In this document: positions 8,809 to 17,695 of the stretch, piece by piece | How the letters are laid out: each line of letters starts with the position of its first letter | Position numbering within the stretch: the stretch's first letter is position 1 | The notes under the pieces: model-generated | Database searches by the model: none | The model's input: only the letters and a program-made list of their open reading frames with translations | Told to the model about the DNA's origin: nothing | Source of the DNA: Bradyrhizobium macuxiense | GTDB lineage: Bacteria; Pseudomonadota; Alphaproteobacteria; Rhizobiales; Xanthobacteraceae | Direction: 5' to 3' | DNA length: 64,000 nt | Assembly: GCF_007993935.1 (NCBI RefSeq) | Contig: NZ_VITY01000003.1 | Span: forward strand, 372,001-436,000 | Translations under genes and position numbers: made by a program

Positions 8809-9108
8809 TTAAACGGCTTCCTTCAGCTCCTTGGCGGCGCGGAAGGCGACCTTCTTGCTCGCCTTGATATGGATCTGCTCGCCGGTCGCCGGGTTGCGGC
8901 CCATGCGGGCGGCGCGCTTGCGGACCTGGAGGATGCCGAGGCCGACGATCCTGATCCGCTCGCCCTTCTTGAGGTGCTTGGTGATCCGGGTGACCATGTC
9001 GGTCAGGATCGCCTCGGCCTGCTTCTTGGACAGCTCCTGCTCTTCGGCGATGGCCGCCGCCAGGTGCTTCAGCGTGATCGTCGCCGGGGTCGCTGCTTTC
9101 TTCGCCAT
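8809..9108 (-). CDS. HU-family DNA-binding protein
   Basis: This 99-residue nucleoid protein dimerises and bends DNA. It shows the family signature in the beta-arm: GRNPATGEQI, with the intercalating proline, then HIKASKKVAFRAAKELKEAV at the C-terminus. The N-terminal helices carry an alanine/threonine extension (MAKKAATPATITLKHL) typical of alphaproteobacterial HU. The ATG at 9108 follows GGAGGGCC; a longer frame upstream lacks similarity. It is a single-gene unit with its own terminator. Confidence 0.93.
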   Translation of the reverse strand: MAKKAATPATITLKHLAAAIAEEQELSKKQAEAILTDMVTRITKHLKKGERIRIVGLGILQVRKRAARMGRNPATGEQIHIKASKKVAFRAAKELKEAV

Positions 9109-9439
9109 GTGTGGCCCTCCTCGTTGCTGAATGGCTGGATTGCTTGCTTTCGCGCGAATGGCGTGCCGCTCGCGTCGGAAAAATGCGCCCGGAAAAGTCC
9201 TGAAACCGCCGGTTCTGGGAACGGGCAGCGCCGGGCCGGCCACAGGAAACCCAGACGTATCAGGCCTTATTTGATTCGGGGCTTTGCTGACTACGCCGTT
9301 TCGCCTGAAAACAGGCTACAACTCGCACCCACGGCGCAAAAGCGCCTGCGCTGTGCAGGGATCCGCAACGCGCTTGACTATCGGGATGCGGCCCTTTATG
9401 CCCTCGGTCCTGCGCGGATCAATCCGAAGATCGGCATCC
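9109..9439. other. Intergenic region upstream of the HU gene and tRNA-Asp
   Basis: These 331 bases hold the divergent promoter regions of the HU gene (minus) and tRNA-Asp (plus). I see no convincing gene or strong repeat. A TTGACTATCGGGATGCGGCC segment at about 9373 may be part of the tRNA promoter. Confidence 0.45.
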
Positions 9440-9516
9440 GCGGGAGTAGCTCAGTTGGTTAGAGCGCCGCCCTGTCACGGCGGAGGCCGCGGGTTCGAGT
9501 CCCGTCTCTCGCGCCA
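9440..9516 (+). tRNA. tRNA-Asp (GUC anticodon)
   Basis: This is a 77-base tRNA with an encoded CCA end. The acceptor GCGGGAG (9440-9446) pairs with CTCTCGC (9506-9512) with one G-U pair. The D arm is GCTCAGTTGGTTAGAGC. The anticodon stem CCGCC/GGCGG closes a loop with GTC, and the T loop is TTCGAGT. Confidence 0.97.
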
Positions 9517-9657
9517 GTCTTATCAAACACTTAGCCCAAGTTCCAGATTTTGAGACGTGCCGTGCGGCGCGCTGTCATGACGCTCTGGACGCCTCTGTCC
9601 GGGCTTGCCGGCACGCATCTTCGAGACCCCCAAAAACAACCGCCAAGCTTGCCTCTT

Positions 9658-9843
9658 TCAGACTATCTCAATCGCCGGTTGGCTCCCGGCGACCGCATGA
9701 TCATCATTCACGCGCGCAATCCGGCATTCCGCCACGCCTGACACGATCAGCCAGGTTTCTGGCTGTGCGCCTTCTCCGATGACGACTGTTGCGTCCTGAT
9801 CCGGGAGTGCCTGGAGTGCTTGGATGAGCTCGCGGACTTTCAT
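9658..9843 (-). CDS. Small hypothetical protein (MKVxELIxALQ type)
   Basis: This 61-residue protein opens with MKVRELIQALQALPDQDATV, a pattern shared by many short proteobacterial and phage-like hypotheticals in which a helix is followed by a beta-rich part (VVIGEGAQPETWLIVSGVAE). Function is unknown. The start at 9843 is preferred over an ATG eight codons upstream because the family begins with MKV. On the minus strand the sequence before it (CCTCCAGGAATCG) contains a moderate AGGA ribosome binding site. Confidence 0.6.
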   Translation of the reverse strand: MKVRELIQALQALPDQDATVVIGEGAQPETWLIVSGVAECRIARVNDDHAVAGSQPAIEIV

Positions 9844-10249
9844 CGATACGATTCCTGGAGGCCGCACGGCTGGAGCGCCTCACGCGAGCATCAGATTGGC
9901 GAACGCGGTAGTGACTATCGCCACCCGGTTCACCTGGGCAGCGTAACGCGCCATCCTGACGTCAACCTTACTTGCTCGGCCGAAGTCCAGCGGATGCCGT
10001 CGCTGCTTATCGACGGAACCAATCAACTACGTCAGGTTGTCATTTTTCAGAACTACACTTGACGAAGGCGGTCGGAAGGCTTGCAGGTCGCAAGGCTTGC
10101 AGCAAGAGCCGCGTGCGCGGTTCCATCGTGTTCCGGAACTCACGCGTATGATGCGTCTTAAAGTTGCCGGAGAAATCATCGACAGTTTCGGAAACATTCA
10201 GATGACGCTGGCGCGGCAAGGACCGACAAACAGAGTAGGAGACGTGCGG
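9844..10249. other. Intergenic region before a methyltransferase gene
   Basis: I see no supported gene here. The plus-strand frame of the downstream methyltransferase stays open back to 10037, but the translation lacks family resemblance and the best ribosome binding site (AGGAGA at 10237-10242) points to the start at 10250. The base composition is less GC-rich than the neighbours. Confidence 0.45.
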
Positions 10250-11140
10250 ATGGATTGGAGCCTGTGGCTGAACGAATACTACAAAGACGAGCTGGCGAGG
10301 ACGGAGGCCGCATGCGGAAGGGGAGAGCCTGCGTACGAAGCGTTCAAGTGGATCGACGATCCCTATCTTTGGAACGTGCTGCTCTGGAAGGAGTATGATG
10401 GCTTCGACGCCATCAAGGCGACGATTCCCGATCCGCCCGACGCCGGCACGCAGAAGAACTGGAGCGGTCGTTCCGGGATGGAGCTTGGCGCCGCGGTGAT
10501 CGAAACGTATCGGCTGATACACGACAAACTCAGGCTGCATCTGGACAAGCCATTCGAAGAGTGTTCGGTGCTGGACTATGGTTGCGGCTGGGGCAGCGTG
10601 CTCAGATACTTCATGAAGGATGTGCCGCTGCGCAATTTGCATGGGTGTGATCCTCACAAGGGCATCATCCAGGTCGCGCAACGCTCCAACCCTCGCGCCG
10701 ATATCGTGCTGTCGGACAGCCTGCCGAAACGTCTTCCATTCAACCAGAAATTCGATGTCGCCTACGCGTTGTCGATCTGGACGCACCTCTCCCCGGTCGC
10801 GAGCGACGTATGCCTCGACGCGGTCCATGCTGCGCTGGAGGATCGTGGTCTCTTCCTTCTGACGGTGCGACCGCCGGCATATGCATTCTATGAGCCGATC
10901 TCGAAATTGCCCGGTTGGGATCAGCAAAAGATCACCGAAACCGTGCGGCGAGACGGCTTCTACTTCTATCCCCAAAGCTATCCGGTCGATGGCGAAATGA
11001 CATACGGCGAGACAATCATCACCAAGCAGTACATCGAGCAGCACTGGACCGATCGGTTCGATATCGTCGATGTCGGCATGAATGGGATCTCGCCCTATCA
11101 GAGCATTATCGTTCTTCGAAAGAAGTCGCGGCCACATTAG
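10250..11140 (+). CDS. Class I SAM-dependent methyltransferase
   Basis: This 296-residue enzyme has a Rossmann methyltransferase domain from about residue 100. Motif I, VLDYGCGWGSVLRYF, is at 107-121; the acidic residue after strand 2 is in LHGCDPHKGII; and FDVAYALSIWTHL is the motif IV region. An N-terminal 100-residue tryptophan-rich segment precedes it. The pattern resembles sugar- or lipid-associated methyltransferases of unknown specificity. The ATG at 10250 follows AGGAGA; an upstream ATG at 10151 is possible. Next to it, on the other strand, is a polysaccharide-polymerase-like gene, so a surface glycan role is possible but unproven. Confidence 0.8.
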   Translation: MDWSLWLNEYYKDELARTEAACGRGEPAYEAFKWIDDPYLWNVLLWKEYDGFDAIKATIPDPPDAGTQKNWSGRSGMELGAAVIETYRLIHDKLRLHLDKPFEECSVLDYGCGWGSVLRYFMKDVPLRNLHGCDPHKGIIQVAQRSNPRADIVLSDSLPKRLPFNQKFDVAYALSIWTHLSPVASDVCLDAVHAALEDRGLFLLTVRPPAYAFYEPISKLPGWDQQKITETVRRDGFYFYPQSYPVDGEMTYGETIITKQYIEQHWTDRFDIVDVGMNGISPYQSIIVLRKKSRPH

Positions 11141-11204
11141 TCAGGCCGCCCGCACGCCGGCACCGTCTTTGCGCGCCCGCCACGTCGCGGCTGGGCGCGC
11201 AAGA

Positions 11205-12503
11205 TCAGGACGCCGCGAGGCCGACGACGCCGACCTGCCGGGCGGCGTGCGCGGGACTGCGGGATAATTCCGCGCGCTGCTCCGGCGTCAGCCACCACAG
11301 CAGGAACAACAGCGCGATCCCGTTCGAGACGAGGCCCGTGGTCAGCGGCACGTTCATGATCGCCTGGACGGCGATGCCTGATGACGCCGCGATGAAGCGT
11401 GGCGACAGATGCCGCGAGACCGTCGACCCCGCCGACAGGATCACGCCGCACACCAGCGCCGAAACCGGGGCGAGCGGGAGGCCGACCGACGCGATGCCCT
11501 CGGTGGCGAGGAAGGACGCGTTGAAATTGCCGTCGCGATAGATCGCGCCGAGCGTCGGGCCGAGTTCGCCATACGGGCAGGCGGTCACCTGTCGCAGGAT
11601 CGATATCTGGCAGAACCGGGTCAACTCGCGGTGGGCAAAGAAGTCGGCATATTGATCGAGCGCCAGTGACGGGATCGCGAGGAAGCGCAGGTTGATGGCG
11701 CTGAACACGACGTAGTCCTTGTCGGCGCCGAGAACGGCGAATGCCGAGAGCCCAACGGTCGCCGGGAGCAAGAATGCGAGCACCGTGGCCAGTCGCGGGT
11801 TGAACTGGCCGTAGAGCCAGAACAGGAACGGCAGCCAGATCGGCAACAGCAGAACGGTCTTGTTGTTGACGACCGGATAGAAGCACAGCGCGAACAGCAA
11901 CACGCAGGCGGCCTGCAACCATTGCCTGCGCGATGCGAAATGCGCAAACAGATAGGGCAGCACCGCTCCGATCATGATCCCGGTGAGATAATTCAACAGA
12001 GCCGGCCGCCCGATGGCGTTGCGGGCTGTGCCATAGGGATTGCCAAGGTTGACCCCGTAGCAGATGTCGGAGATCAACACGGCGAAGGACGACGCCAGCA
12101 GCAGCAGCGCAACGCGTTTGATGGCCGCTTCCGACAGGTCGGGCCGCCAGACCGGCATGTTCTGGAACATCAGGGGGATCATCGCGGCGGCCAGCGCGGC
12201 GATCATGGCCCAGCGGGCGATCGCGTGCGGGTAGTCGAACGCGCTGAAGAAGCTGAGCCAGACGAAGCCGAACACGGCCGACAGCAGCGAGAAGCTCACC
12301 AGATAGCCGAAGCTGAATCGTCCTGCGGCGAATGCCGGGATGAAGATGACCATGATGGCGGTGCCGAGGACGGCCTCGACGGTGATGCCGGATCGCCAGA
12401 CATGCATCGCCGGGAACGCGTGTCCGCAGGCGATCAGCGATGCGGTGCTGACGGCGAAGAACCCGAGGATCGTGCCCCCGACAACCAGGTCATCGCGCGT
12501 CAT
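11205..12503 (-). CDS. Polytopic membrane protein, O-antigen polymerase-like
   Basis: This 432-residue inner-membrane protein has about 10-12 predicted spans, with long hydrophobic stretches throughout. A large periplasmic loop lies between LDQYADFFAHRELTRFCQISILRQ and GNFNASFLATEGIASVG. That architecture, with conserved charged residues in a late loop, fits Wzy-type polysaccharide polymerases and O-antigen ligases. There is no recognisable glycosyltransferase or flippase next to it. The start at 12503 (MTRDDLVVGGTILGFF) places the first span at the usual spot; an ATG 12 codons upstream is the alternative. Confidence 0.6.
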   Translation of the reverse strand: MTRDDLVVGGTILGFFAVSTASLIACGHAFPAMHVWRSGITVEAVLGTAIMVIFIPAFAAGRFSFGYLVSFSLLSAVFGFVWLSFFSAFDYPHAIARWAMIAALAAAMIPLMFQNMPVWRPDLSEAAIKRVALLLLASSFAVLISDICYGVNLGNPYGTARNAIGRPALLNYLTGIMIGAVLPYLFAHFASRRQWLQAACVLLFALCFYPVVNNKTVLLLPIWLPFLFWLYGQFNPRLATVLAFLLPATVGLSAFAVLGADKDYVVFSAINLRFLAIPSLALDQYADFFAHRELTRFCQISILRQVTACPYGELGPTLGAIYRDGNFNASFLATEGIASVGLPLAPVSALVCGVILSAGSTVSRHLSPRFIAASSGIAVQAIMNVPLTTGLVSNGIALLFLLWWLTPEQRAELSRSPAHAARQVGVVGLAAS

Positions 12504-12673
12504 TGCATCGGCCCGTCCGATTCGAGAGCTGCGCGACAACTAGCCAACCGGCCTCGGTCGAATCAAGTCAAGCAACGTTGAGCGGCGTTGCGGTCTGTAT
12601 TGTAATGTTTCCGTTGTGCGATCGGTCACCGCGGCGCCGCATTGAACGCACAATCGGCAACCGGCTGCCCTGA

Positions 12674-12865
12674 TCAGGCAAAGAATGCGGCGACCGCGTT
12701 CAGGTCGGATTGTCCAGGCGCGTCGCCGCGCAAATTCGCGTCGATGATGCGGCGGCAGGCGTCAACCGTGTGGGTATCGCCCAATTCGTTGGCGGCCTCG
12801 AGGATCGACCAGACCGTATCCAGGGGAATGTCGCTCTGCATGGTCGCGCTCGGATCTGACAGCAT
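12674..12865 (-). CDS. Small hypothetical protein
   Basis: This 63-residue acidic protein is mostly helical (DTVWSILEAANELGDTHTVDACRRIIDANLRGD). It starts 14 bases after the stop of the zinc-ribbon gene, so the two are probably one transcript. An internal ATG at 12841 gives a 55-residue alternative. I recognise no family; this kind of short protein recurs beside the zinc-ribbon gene in rhizobia as far as I recall. Confidence 0.6.
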   Translation of the reverse strand: MLSDPSATMQSDIPLDTVWSILEAANELGDTHTVDACRRIIDANLRGDAPGQSDLNAVAAFFA

Positions 12866-12879
12866 CGGCGGGGACGGGG

Positions 12880-13080
12880 TTAGAATTCGAACAGGTCGCG
12901 GCCGCGCCGCGCCAGGGTGTGCAGGTCCGCCACCGTGCCGCGCACGGCGTTGCAGCGGCGGCATTCGATGATGGTGTCGCCCGAAGCGTGCGCCGGATCG
13001 ACGACTTTGATCGCCATGCTGCCGCAATCCGTGCAGGTGATCTTGAAGCCGGTGGAAATTACTTGCTGCTGCAAATTCAT
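12880..13080 (-). CDS. Small zinc-ribbon protein
   Basis: This 66-residue protein has two CxxC knuckles, C16-x2-C19 (CTDCGSMAIKV) and C40-x2-C43 (CRRCNAVRGTV), 20 residues apart, which is the layout of a zinc ribbon. A short helical tail (LHTLARRGRDLFEF) follows. It may bind nucleic acid or a protein partner; no function is known. It is the first of two small minus-strand genes. Confidence 0.72.
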   Translation of the reverse strand: MNLQQQVISTGFKITCTDCGSMAIKVVDPAHASGDTIIECRRCNAVRGTVADLHTLARRGRDLFEF

Positions 13081-13167
13081 TGTGGGCCCGCGCCTCTGTT
13101 GACGCCCACCATACGGAACAATTTTTAAGACCGGGGTCGCGGAGCGGATCGCAATCGAACGACCGCG

Positions 13168-13818
13168 TTAGGACGCGGTTAAGATTTCGCCGCGGCCGCG
13201 ATCTGAAAGATGCAACGTCGGCCTGCGGAGCGCGGATACCGCGGCGCGCAGCGCCTCGCGCGCATTGACGGTGATGATTCCGGCGGCGTGGGCCCAGACC
13301 GCGAGGTCGGATGCGCTGTCGCCGGCATAGATGAAGCCGCCGGGAAAGCGCTTCAGCAGCAAGCCGGCTTTGTTGGCGCCCTTGAGATTGTGCGCGCCGT
13401 CGGAGGCGAGCACGTCGTCGAGCCAAGGCAGCCGCGACGCAAGCCGGTCTGCGAGCAGCGCGTCGGCCGCGGTTGCCAGCACGACGCGGCGGCCGGCGGC
13501 CTTCTCGCGCTCGGCCAGTGCGACGACGTCCTGGTGCAGTTCGATCCGGCTCCAGTCGATGCGCTGGCGCCGTGCAAGCTGACGCTTCAACGCCGCGCGT
13601 CCGCGCGTCAGCCAGGCAGCGCATGCGACGACGATCAGCGGATTGCGGCGCAGGATCGAGAAGAAGCTGAGATAGAGCAGGTCGCCCCTGATCAGGGTGC
13701 CGTCGAGGTCGAGCACCAATGGCAGCGACGTCGGCAGCCCGAGCAGGGTGGACGTTCCGCCGGTGCGGTGAGCGTGCGGGTCTGCAAGTATGTCGCCCGC
13801 GAGGCGAGGCTCAGTCAT
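13168..13818 (-). CDS. HAD-superfamily phosphatase-like protein
   Basis: This 216-residue haloacid-dehalogenase-like protein has motif I DLDGT at residues 37-41 (nucleophile Asp37, acid Asp39), a motif II-like VVLATAADALLADRLA, the lysine-bearing KGANKAGLL and motif IV GDSASDLAVW. In many Bradyrhizobium relatives, as I recall, a domain like this is the N-terminal half of a UbiA prenyltransferase fusion. Here it stands alone, and the sequence turns into unrelated residues before the stop. Its ATG overlaps the end of an upstream open frame (13811-13960), which suggests translational coupling. Confidence 0.78.
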   Translation of the reverse strand: MTEPRLAGDILADPHAHRTGGTSTLLGLPTSLPLVLDLDGTLIRGDLLYLSFFSILRRNPLIVVACAAWLTRGRAALKRQLARRQRIDWSRIELHQDVVALAEREKAAGRRVVLATAADALLADRLASRLPWLDDVLASDGAHNLKGANKAGLLLKRFPGGFIYAGDSASDLAVWAHAAGIITVNAREALRAAVSALRRPTLHLSDRGRGEILTAS

Positions 13819-13960
13819 TCGCGACGCTCAGCCGGCTTGCGACCCTGCACACGTCGATCGCGCGCGCCCCGGTCTCGGTGGTCCTGCAATCGCCGTAGCC
13901 GAACTGGGCGGCAAAGGCCACAGCGTCCTGATTGGAACTCGAGACGATCGGGCCCAACAA
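13811..13960 (-). pseudogene. Possible short gene or gene remnant upstream of the HAD gene
   Basis: An in-frame stretch of 49 codons from a TTG at 13960, or a GTG further in, reads like real protein: DAVAFAAQFGYGDCRTTE, then ARAIDVCRVASRLSVAND. It ends in a TGA overlapping the HAD start by eight bases. It begins directly after a terminator hairpin and has no ATG start. It may be a short coupled gene with a rare start codon or the surviving 3' end of a deleted gene. Family unknown. Confidence 0.35.
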
Positions 13961-13987
13961 AAAGGCCGCCCGAGGGCGGCCGTTTTG
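13959..13987 (-). terminator. Rho-independent terminator (possibly bidirectional)
   Basis: A stem GGCCGCC (13964-13970) and GGCGGCC (13975-13981) with a CGAG loop has A-run on the left and T-run on the right. It therefore ends in a U-tract on either strand. It lies about 20 bases after the stop of the small membrane-protein gene at 14009-14212. Confidence 0.85.
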
Positions 13988-14008
13988 TCTGCCGAAGTCT
14001 GAAAAATC

Positions 14009-14212
14009 CTAGCGGACCGTCGAGGTGCCCGAAGAGGTGATCGCCACCGGCTTGCCGGCCTTGATGACCTGGTTGGTCTGGGCGGTCTGGGTGAAATCCG
14101 CATTGTTCCGCGCCGAAATGCCGAACGCCGCAACCCCGATGGCCGCAACGAGGGCAACCACCACGATCTTGAGGTGGGTCGCGCGATCAGCTGAATGGAT
14201 CGAGTGGTTCAT
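14009..14212 (-). CDS. Small single-span membrane protein
   Basis: This 67-residue protein has a short charged N-terminus (MNHSIHSADRATHLK), one hydrophobic segment (IVVVALVAAIGVAAFGISA) and a threonine/serine-rich tail. It is likely anchored in the inner membrane with the tail in the periplasm. Function is unknown; similar short proteins are common in Bradyrhizobium as far as I recall. A strong terminator follows. Confidence 0.68.
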   Translation of the reverse strand: MNHSIHSADRATHLKIVVVALVAAIGVAAFGISARNNADFTQTAQTNQVIKAGKPVAITSSGTSTVR

Positions 14213-14402
14213 GGTCGCCTCCGGGCGTCTATGCGCCGTCTATGGCCGCTACTGGTAAGCCCGATCTGTTTCCGGATCGTTTCGTGAGTTCCTTGAAATG
14301 GTTTCGTGCCACGGGCGGATTGGTTTCACCGTGCCTTGCGTCACACAGGCGGAGGGCCGAAACTGACCCCAGGCGCGGGATGCGCTCGGGAGAAAAACAA
14401 TA

Positions 14403-15425
14403 ATGAAAACAACGAATGTAACCCGCCGCCGGGTGCTGAGCATCGGCACGGCGGCAGTGGCCGCCACGATGTTTGGTAAGCCGGTCCTTGCCGCCGCCGA
14501 GTTCGACTTCAAGCTCGGCGTCAACACTCCGGAAACCCATCCGCTAACAATCCGTCTGATCGAGGCGGCCAAGCTGGTCGGCACGCAATCGTCCGGCCGG
14601 CTCAACATCACGGTGTTCGCCAACAGCCAGCTCGGCGGCGATCCGGAGATGCTGTCGCAGGTCCGGGCCGGCGGTATCGAGCTATTGGCTGCACCCAGCA
14701 TGACGCTCTCGACGCTGGTGCCGCTGTCCGGTCTGCCCAGCATCGGTTTCGCCTTCCAGTCCTACGACCAGGTCTGGGCGGCGATGGACGGCAGCGTCGG
14801 CGACCTCGTCCGCGAGGCAATCGCCAAGGCCGGCGTCGTGCCGCTGAACAAGGTCTGGGACAACGGCTTCCGCCAGATCACCTCGTCGTCGAGCCGGCAG
14901 CTCAACAGCGTCGACGATCTCAAGGGCTTCAAGATCCGCGTGCCGGTCACGGCATTGCTGACCTCGCTGTTTTCGGGGCTCGGCGCGCTGCCGTCGAGCA
15001 TCTCCTACAGCGAGCTCTATTCGGCGCTGCAGACCCACATCGTCGAAGGGCAGGAGAATCCGCTGGCGCAGGTCTCGACGGGAAAGCTGTACGAGGTGCA
15101 GAAATACTGCGCGCTGTCGAACCATTGCTGGAGCGGCTACTGGATCCTCGGCAACCGCCGTGCGATGGCGGGCCTGCCGCCCGATCTGCTCGAGATCATC
15201 AATGCCGCGTTCGACGCGGCGGCGGTGAAGGAGCGCGCCGATCTGCTCGAGATGGATCGTTCGTTGCAGGCCGAGCTGACCGGGAAGGGCATGACGTTCA
15301 ACAAGCCCGATCCGGTGCAGTTCAGGGCCGCGCTGGTCAAAGCCGGCTTCTACACGCAGTGGCAGAAGACCTATGGCGCGGACGCCTGGGCGGCGCTGGA
15401 GAAATATACCGGCAAGCTCACTTGA
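14403..15425 (+). CDS. TRAP transporter solute-binding protein (DctP family)
   Basis: This 340-residue periplasmic binding protein has a twin-arginine-like leader (TRRRVL at residues 7-12, then a hydrophobic stretch ending KPVLAAAE). The mature part shows DctP features: LGVNTPETHPL near the N-terminus, NSQLGGDPEMLSQVRAGGIEL, and FKIRVPVTALLTSLFSGLGALP around the conserved arginine that pairs with a carboxylate ligand. No dctQ or dctM membrane genes are next to it, so it must work with a transporter encoded elsewhere. Neighbours suggest an aromatic or organic acid ligand; that is inference. Confidence 0.88.
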   Translation: MKTTNVTRRRVLSIGTAAVAATMFGKPVLAAAEFDFKLGVNTPETHPLTIRLIEAAKLVGTQSSGRLNITVFANSQLGGDPEMLSQVRAGGIELLAAPSMTLSTLVPLSGLPSIGFAFQSYDQVWAAMDGSVGDLVREAIAKAGVVPLNKVWDNGFRQITSSSSRQLNSVDDLKGFKIRVPVTALLTSLFSGLGALPSSISYSELYSALQTHIVEGQENPLAQVSTGKLYEVQKYCALSNHCWSGYWILGNRRAMAGLPPDLLEIINAAFDAAAVKERADLLEMDRSLQAELTGKGMTFNKPDPVQFRAALVKAGFYTQWQKTYGADAWAALEKYTGKLT

Positions 15426-15440
15426 GGGCAGCCTGACAAC

Positions 15441-15475
15441 ACACGCGCGATTACCTGACGCGTAATCGCGCGTGT
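15441..15475. other. Perfect 14-bp inverted repeat
   Basis: ACACGCGCGATTAC (15441-15454) and GTAATCGCGCGTGT (15462-15475) are exact complements around a 7-base loop. It lies 15 bases after the TRAP protein stop. There is no T-run after it, so it may be a weak terminator, an mRNA-stabilising hairpin or an operator for the downstream gene. Confidence 0.6.
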
Positions 15476-15545
15476 GGTCTCTCATTGCGATGATCGGTTT
15501 CGTCGACGGCGTTGTTGCCGATCGATCCGCAAAGGGAGACATGTA

Positions 15546-16364
15546 ATGGCAAGCCGACCGCTTTACGTGACGGCGAAGGACGGCACGTCACTGTTCGCGC
15601 AGGATTGGGGCACGGGCAAGCCGGTGCTGCTGCTGGCGGCCTGGACGTTCAATTCCAGCGTCTGGGGCAGCCAGATCGTCGCCTTGAATGCGAAGGGCTA
15701 CCGCTGCGTCGCGCCGGACCGGCGCGGCCATGGCCGCTCAGATATGCCGATGACGGGATACGATCTCGACACGCTGACCGATGACGTCGCTGCCGTCATC
15801 GAGCAGCACGATCTCCGTGACGTCACGATCGTCGCGCATTCGATGGGATCGATCGAGGCGGTGAACTATCTGGCACGTCACGGCGCGGAGCGTATCGCGC
15901 GGCTGGTTCTGGTGGCGCCGACCACGCCGTATCTGGTCCAGACCGAGGACAATCCGGACGCGGTGCCGCGGACGATGGTCGATGCGCAGAATGCGGCGAT
16001 CGCGCAGGACTTCCCGAAATGGATGGGCGAGAACGAGGCGCCGTTCTTCATGCCCGACACATCAGAGATCACGCGGGCCTGGATCAGGGAGATGATGCTG
16101 AGCGTGCCGCTGCCGGTGGCGCTGGCCTGCCGCAAGACCATCTCCTTTGCCGATCTGCGCGCCGCGGCCAAGGGGATCGATCGCCCGACGCTGATCGTGC
16201 ACGGCGACAAGGACGTCAGCGCGCCGCTTCAGCTGACCGGCGCGAAGACGGCGGGGCTGATCAAAGGAAGCAAGCTCGCGGTCTATGAGGGCGCGCCGCA
16301 CGCGTTGCCGCTGACGCACAGCGCGCGCCTGATGTCCGATCTGTTCGCCTTCATGGACGCTTAA
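15546..16364 (+). CDS. Alpha/beta hydrolase
   Basis: This 272-residue cytoplasmic enzyme has the alpha/beta hydrolase fold. The nucleophile elbow is AHSMG with Ser99, the acid is in HGDKDVSAP, and the base is in APHALPLTHSARL. The oxyanion region LLLAAWTFNSSVWGSQ and the DRRGHGRSD motif resemble chloroperoxidase/arylesterase-type hydrolases that act on small esters or lactones. The start at 15546 follows GGGAGACAT; a longer frame upstream runs through the intergenic hairpin. It converges with the MFS gene, and the two stops overlap. It may belong with the nearby Rieske module. Confidence 0.87.
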   Translation: MASRPLYVTAKDGTSLFAQDWGTGKPVLLLAAWTFNSSVWGSQIVALNAKGYRCVAPDRRGHGRSDMPMTGYDLDTLTDDVAAVIEQHDLRDVTIVAHSMGSIEAVNYLARHGAERIARLVLVAPTTPYLVQTEDNPDAVPRTMVDAQNAAIAQDFPKWMGENEAPFFMPDTSEITRAWIREMMLSVPLPVALACRKTISFADLRAAAKGIDRPTLIVHGDKDVSAPLQLTGAKTAGLIKGSKLAVYEGAPHALPLTHSARLMSDLFAFMDA

Positions 16365-17653
16365 CTGGCGCGGGCAATATCCGATCGTATCCAGCGCGCC
16401 GCCCAGACGAACAGCACGGCGCCGAGCGTCGTCGTCACCGCCGCCGACAGCAGCGAGTAGCGAACCGCATCGACGCCGTAGGCGCCCTTCAGCGCGTCGT
16501 TGATCATGCCGACGGCGAGGGGACCGACGCCCTGGCCGAAGCAGGTGGCGGTGAGCAGCACGATCGCGGAGGCCAGCGCGCGCATGCTGGGCTTTGCGAC
16601 CGTCTGCGCGATCGCGAAGATCGGGCCGAGATGGAAGCCGACCATGAACGAGGTCAACGCCAGCGTCGCGACCATCAGCGTGAAGCTTTGCGTCAGCATG
16701 CACAGCGCGAAGACGGGGCCGGCGAGGCCGGACATGATCGCGGGCGCCCACAGTTTCCAGCGGTCGTCGCGGCGGCCGATCTGCGCCACCACGAGGCCGC
16801 CGATCAGCGTGCCCGCCATGCCGGCGAGACCCTTGAAGGTGCCGGCATAGGTGCCGATCTCGGCGCTGCTGAGATGATGGATGCGCGCCAGGAAAGGCGG
16901 GATCCACACCGCTGTGGCGTAGTTGGTGTAGGTCGTCAGGCAAAACCCGATCAACACGATGACGAAGCTCGGCTGCGATATCAGGAAGCCGAGCGTCGGC
17001 CCGATCGGCTCGGCCTTGAAGGTCTCGGCCATCGCGCCGCGCTTCGGCTCTGATATCGTCAGCCACAGGATGGCGGCGAGCGCGATGCCGGGAAGGCCCG
17101 CGGTGAAGAAGGCCATCCGCCAGCCATAGTGCTGGTTGACGTAGCCGCCGATGAAATAGCCGAGGAAGACGCCGAGATAGGTGCCGATCGCGTAGATGCC
17201 GAGCGCGCGCGGACGCTCGTTCTTGTCAAAGAGATCGGCGATCATCGATTGCGAGGCCGGCGTGCCCGCGGACTCCCCGATGCCGACGCCGACCCGCGCC
17301 AGTGCCAGCGTCGTGACGCTGGAGGCGAGGCCGCAGAGATAGGTCATCGCGCTCCAGAACGCGAAGGCGACGGCGACGATGTTGCGGCGGCTGAGACGAT
17401 CGGCCATCCGCGCGATGGGAATGCCAAGCAGCGAATAGAACAGCACGAAGCCGAACCCGGCGAGCAGGCCCATCGTGGTGTCGCTGAGTGCGAACTCCTT
17501 CTTGATGGGCTCAATCAGCACGTTGAAGATGGTACGGTCGAGGAAGTTGAGGGCGTAGATGATGGTGAGCAATGCGAGCACGTAGTAGCGGCGCGCGGAG
17601 CGCGCGGCCGCGGCCTGGGTTGGCGCGGCCGCCTGCGGTGCGACATCGACCAT
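16361..17653 (-). CDS. MFS transporter (spinster / organic-anion type)
   Basis: This 430-residue, 12-span inner-membrane transporter has the early motif LNFLDRTIFNVLIEPIKKEF, typical of aromatic-acid and spinster-like MFS permeases, and an intact loop 2-3 motif (GIPIARMADRLSRRNIVAVA). Conserved acidic and arginine residues are present in helix 4 (ALARVGVGIGESAGTPASQ). It follows the Rieske oxygenase gene after 42 bases on the same strand, so it probably imports or exports that enzyme's substrate or product. Exact cargo unknown. Confidence 0.88.
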   Translation of the reverse strand: MVDVAPQAAAPTQAAAARSARRYYVLALLTIIYALNFLDRTIFNVLIEPIKKEFALSDTTMGLLAGFGFVLFYSLLGIPIARMADRLSRRNIVAVAFAFWSAMTYLCGLASSVTTLALARVGVGIGESAGTPASQSMIADLFDKNERPRALGIYAIGTYLGVFLGYFIGGYVNQHYGWRMAFFTAGLPGIALAAILWLTISEPKRGAMAETFKAEPIGPTLGFLISQPSFVIVLIGFCLTTYTNYATAVWIPPFLARIHHLSSAEIGTYAGTFKGLAGMAGTLIGGLVVAQIGRRDDRWKLWAPAIMSGLAGPVFALCMLTQSFTLMVATLALTSFMVGFHLGPIFAIAQTVAKPSMRALASAIVLLTATCFGQGVGPLAVGMINDALKGAYGVDAVRYSLLSAAVTTTLGAVLFVWAARWIRSDIARAS

Positions 17654-17695
17654 GACTTCCTCCCCCGATCGTCTTTTTGTTTTTCGGCGCGGGCC

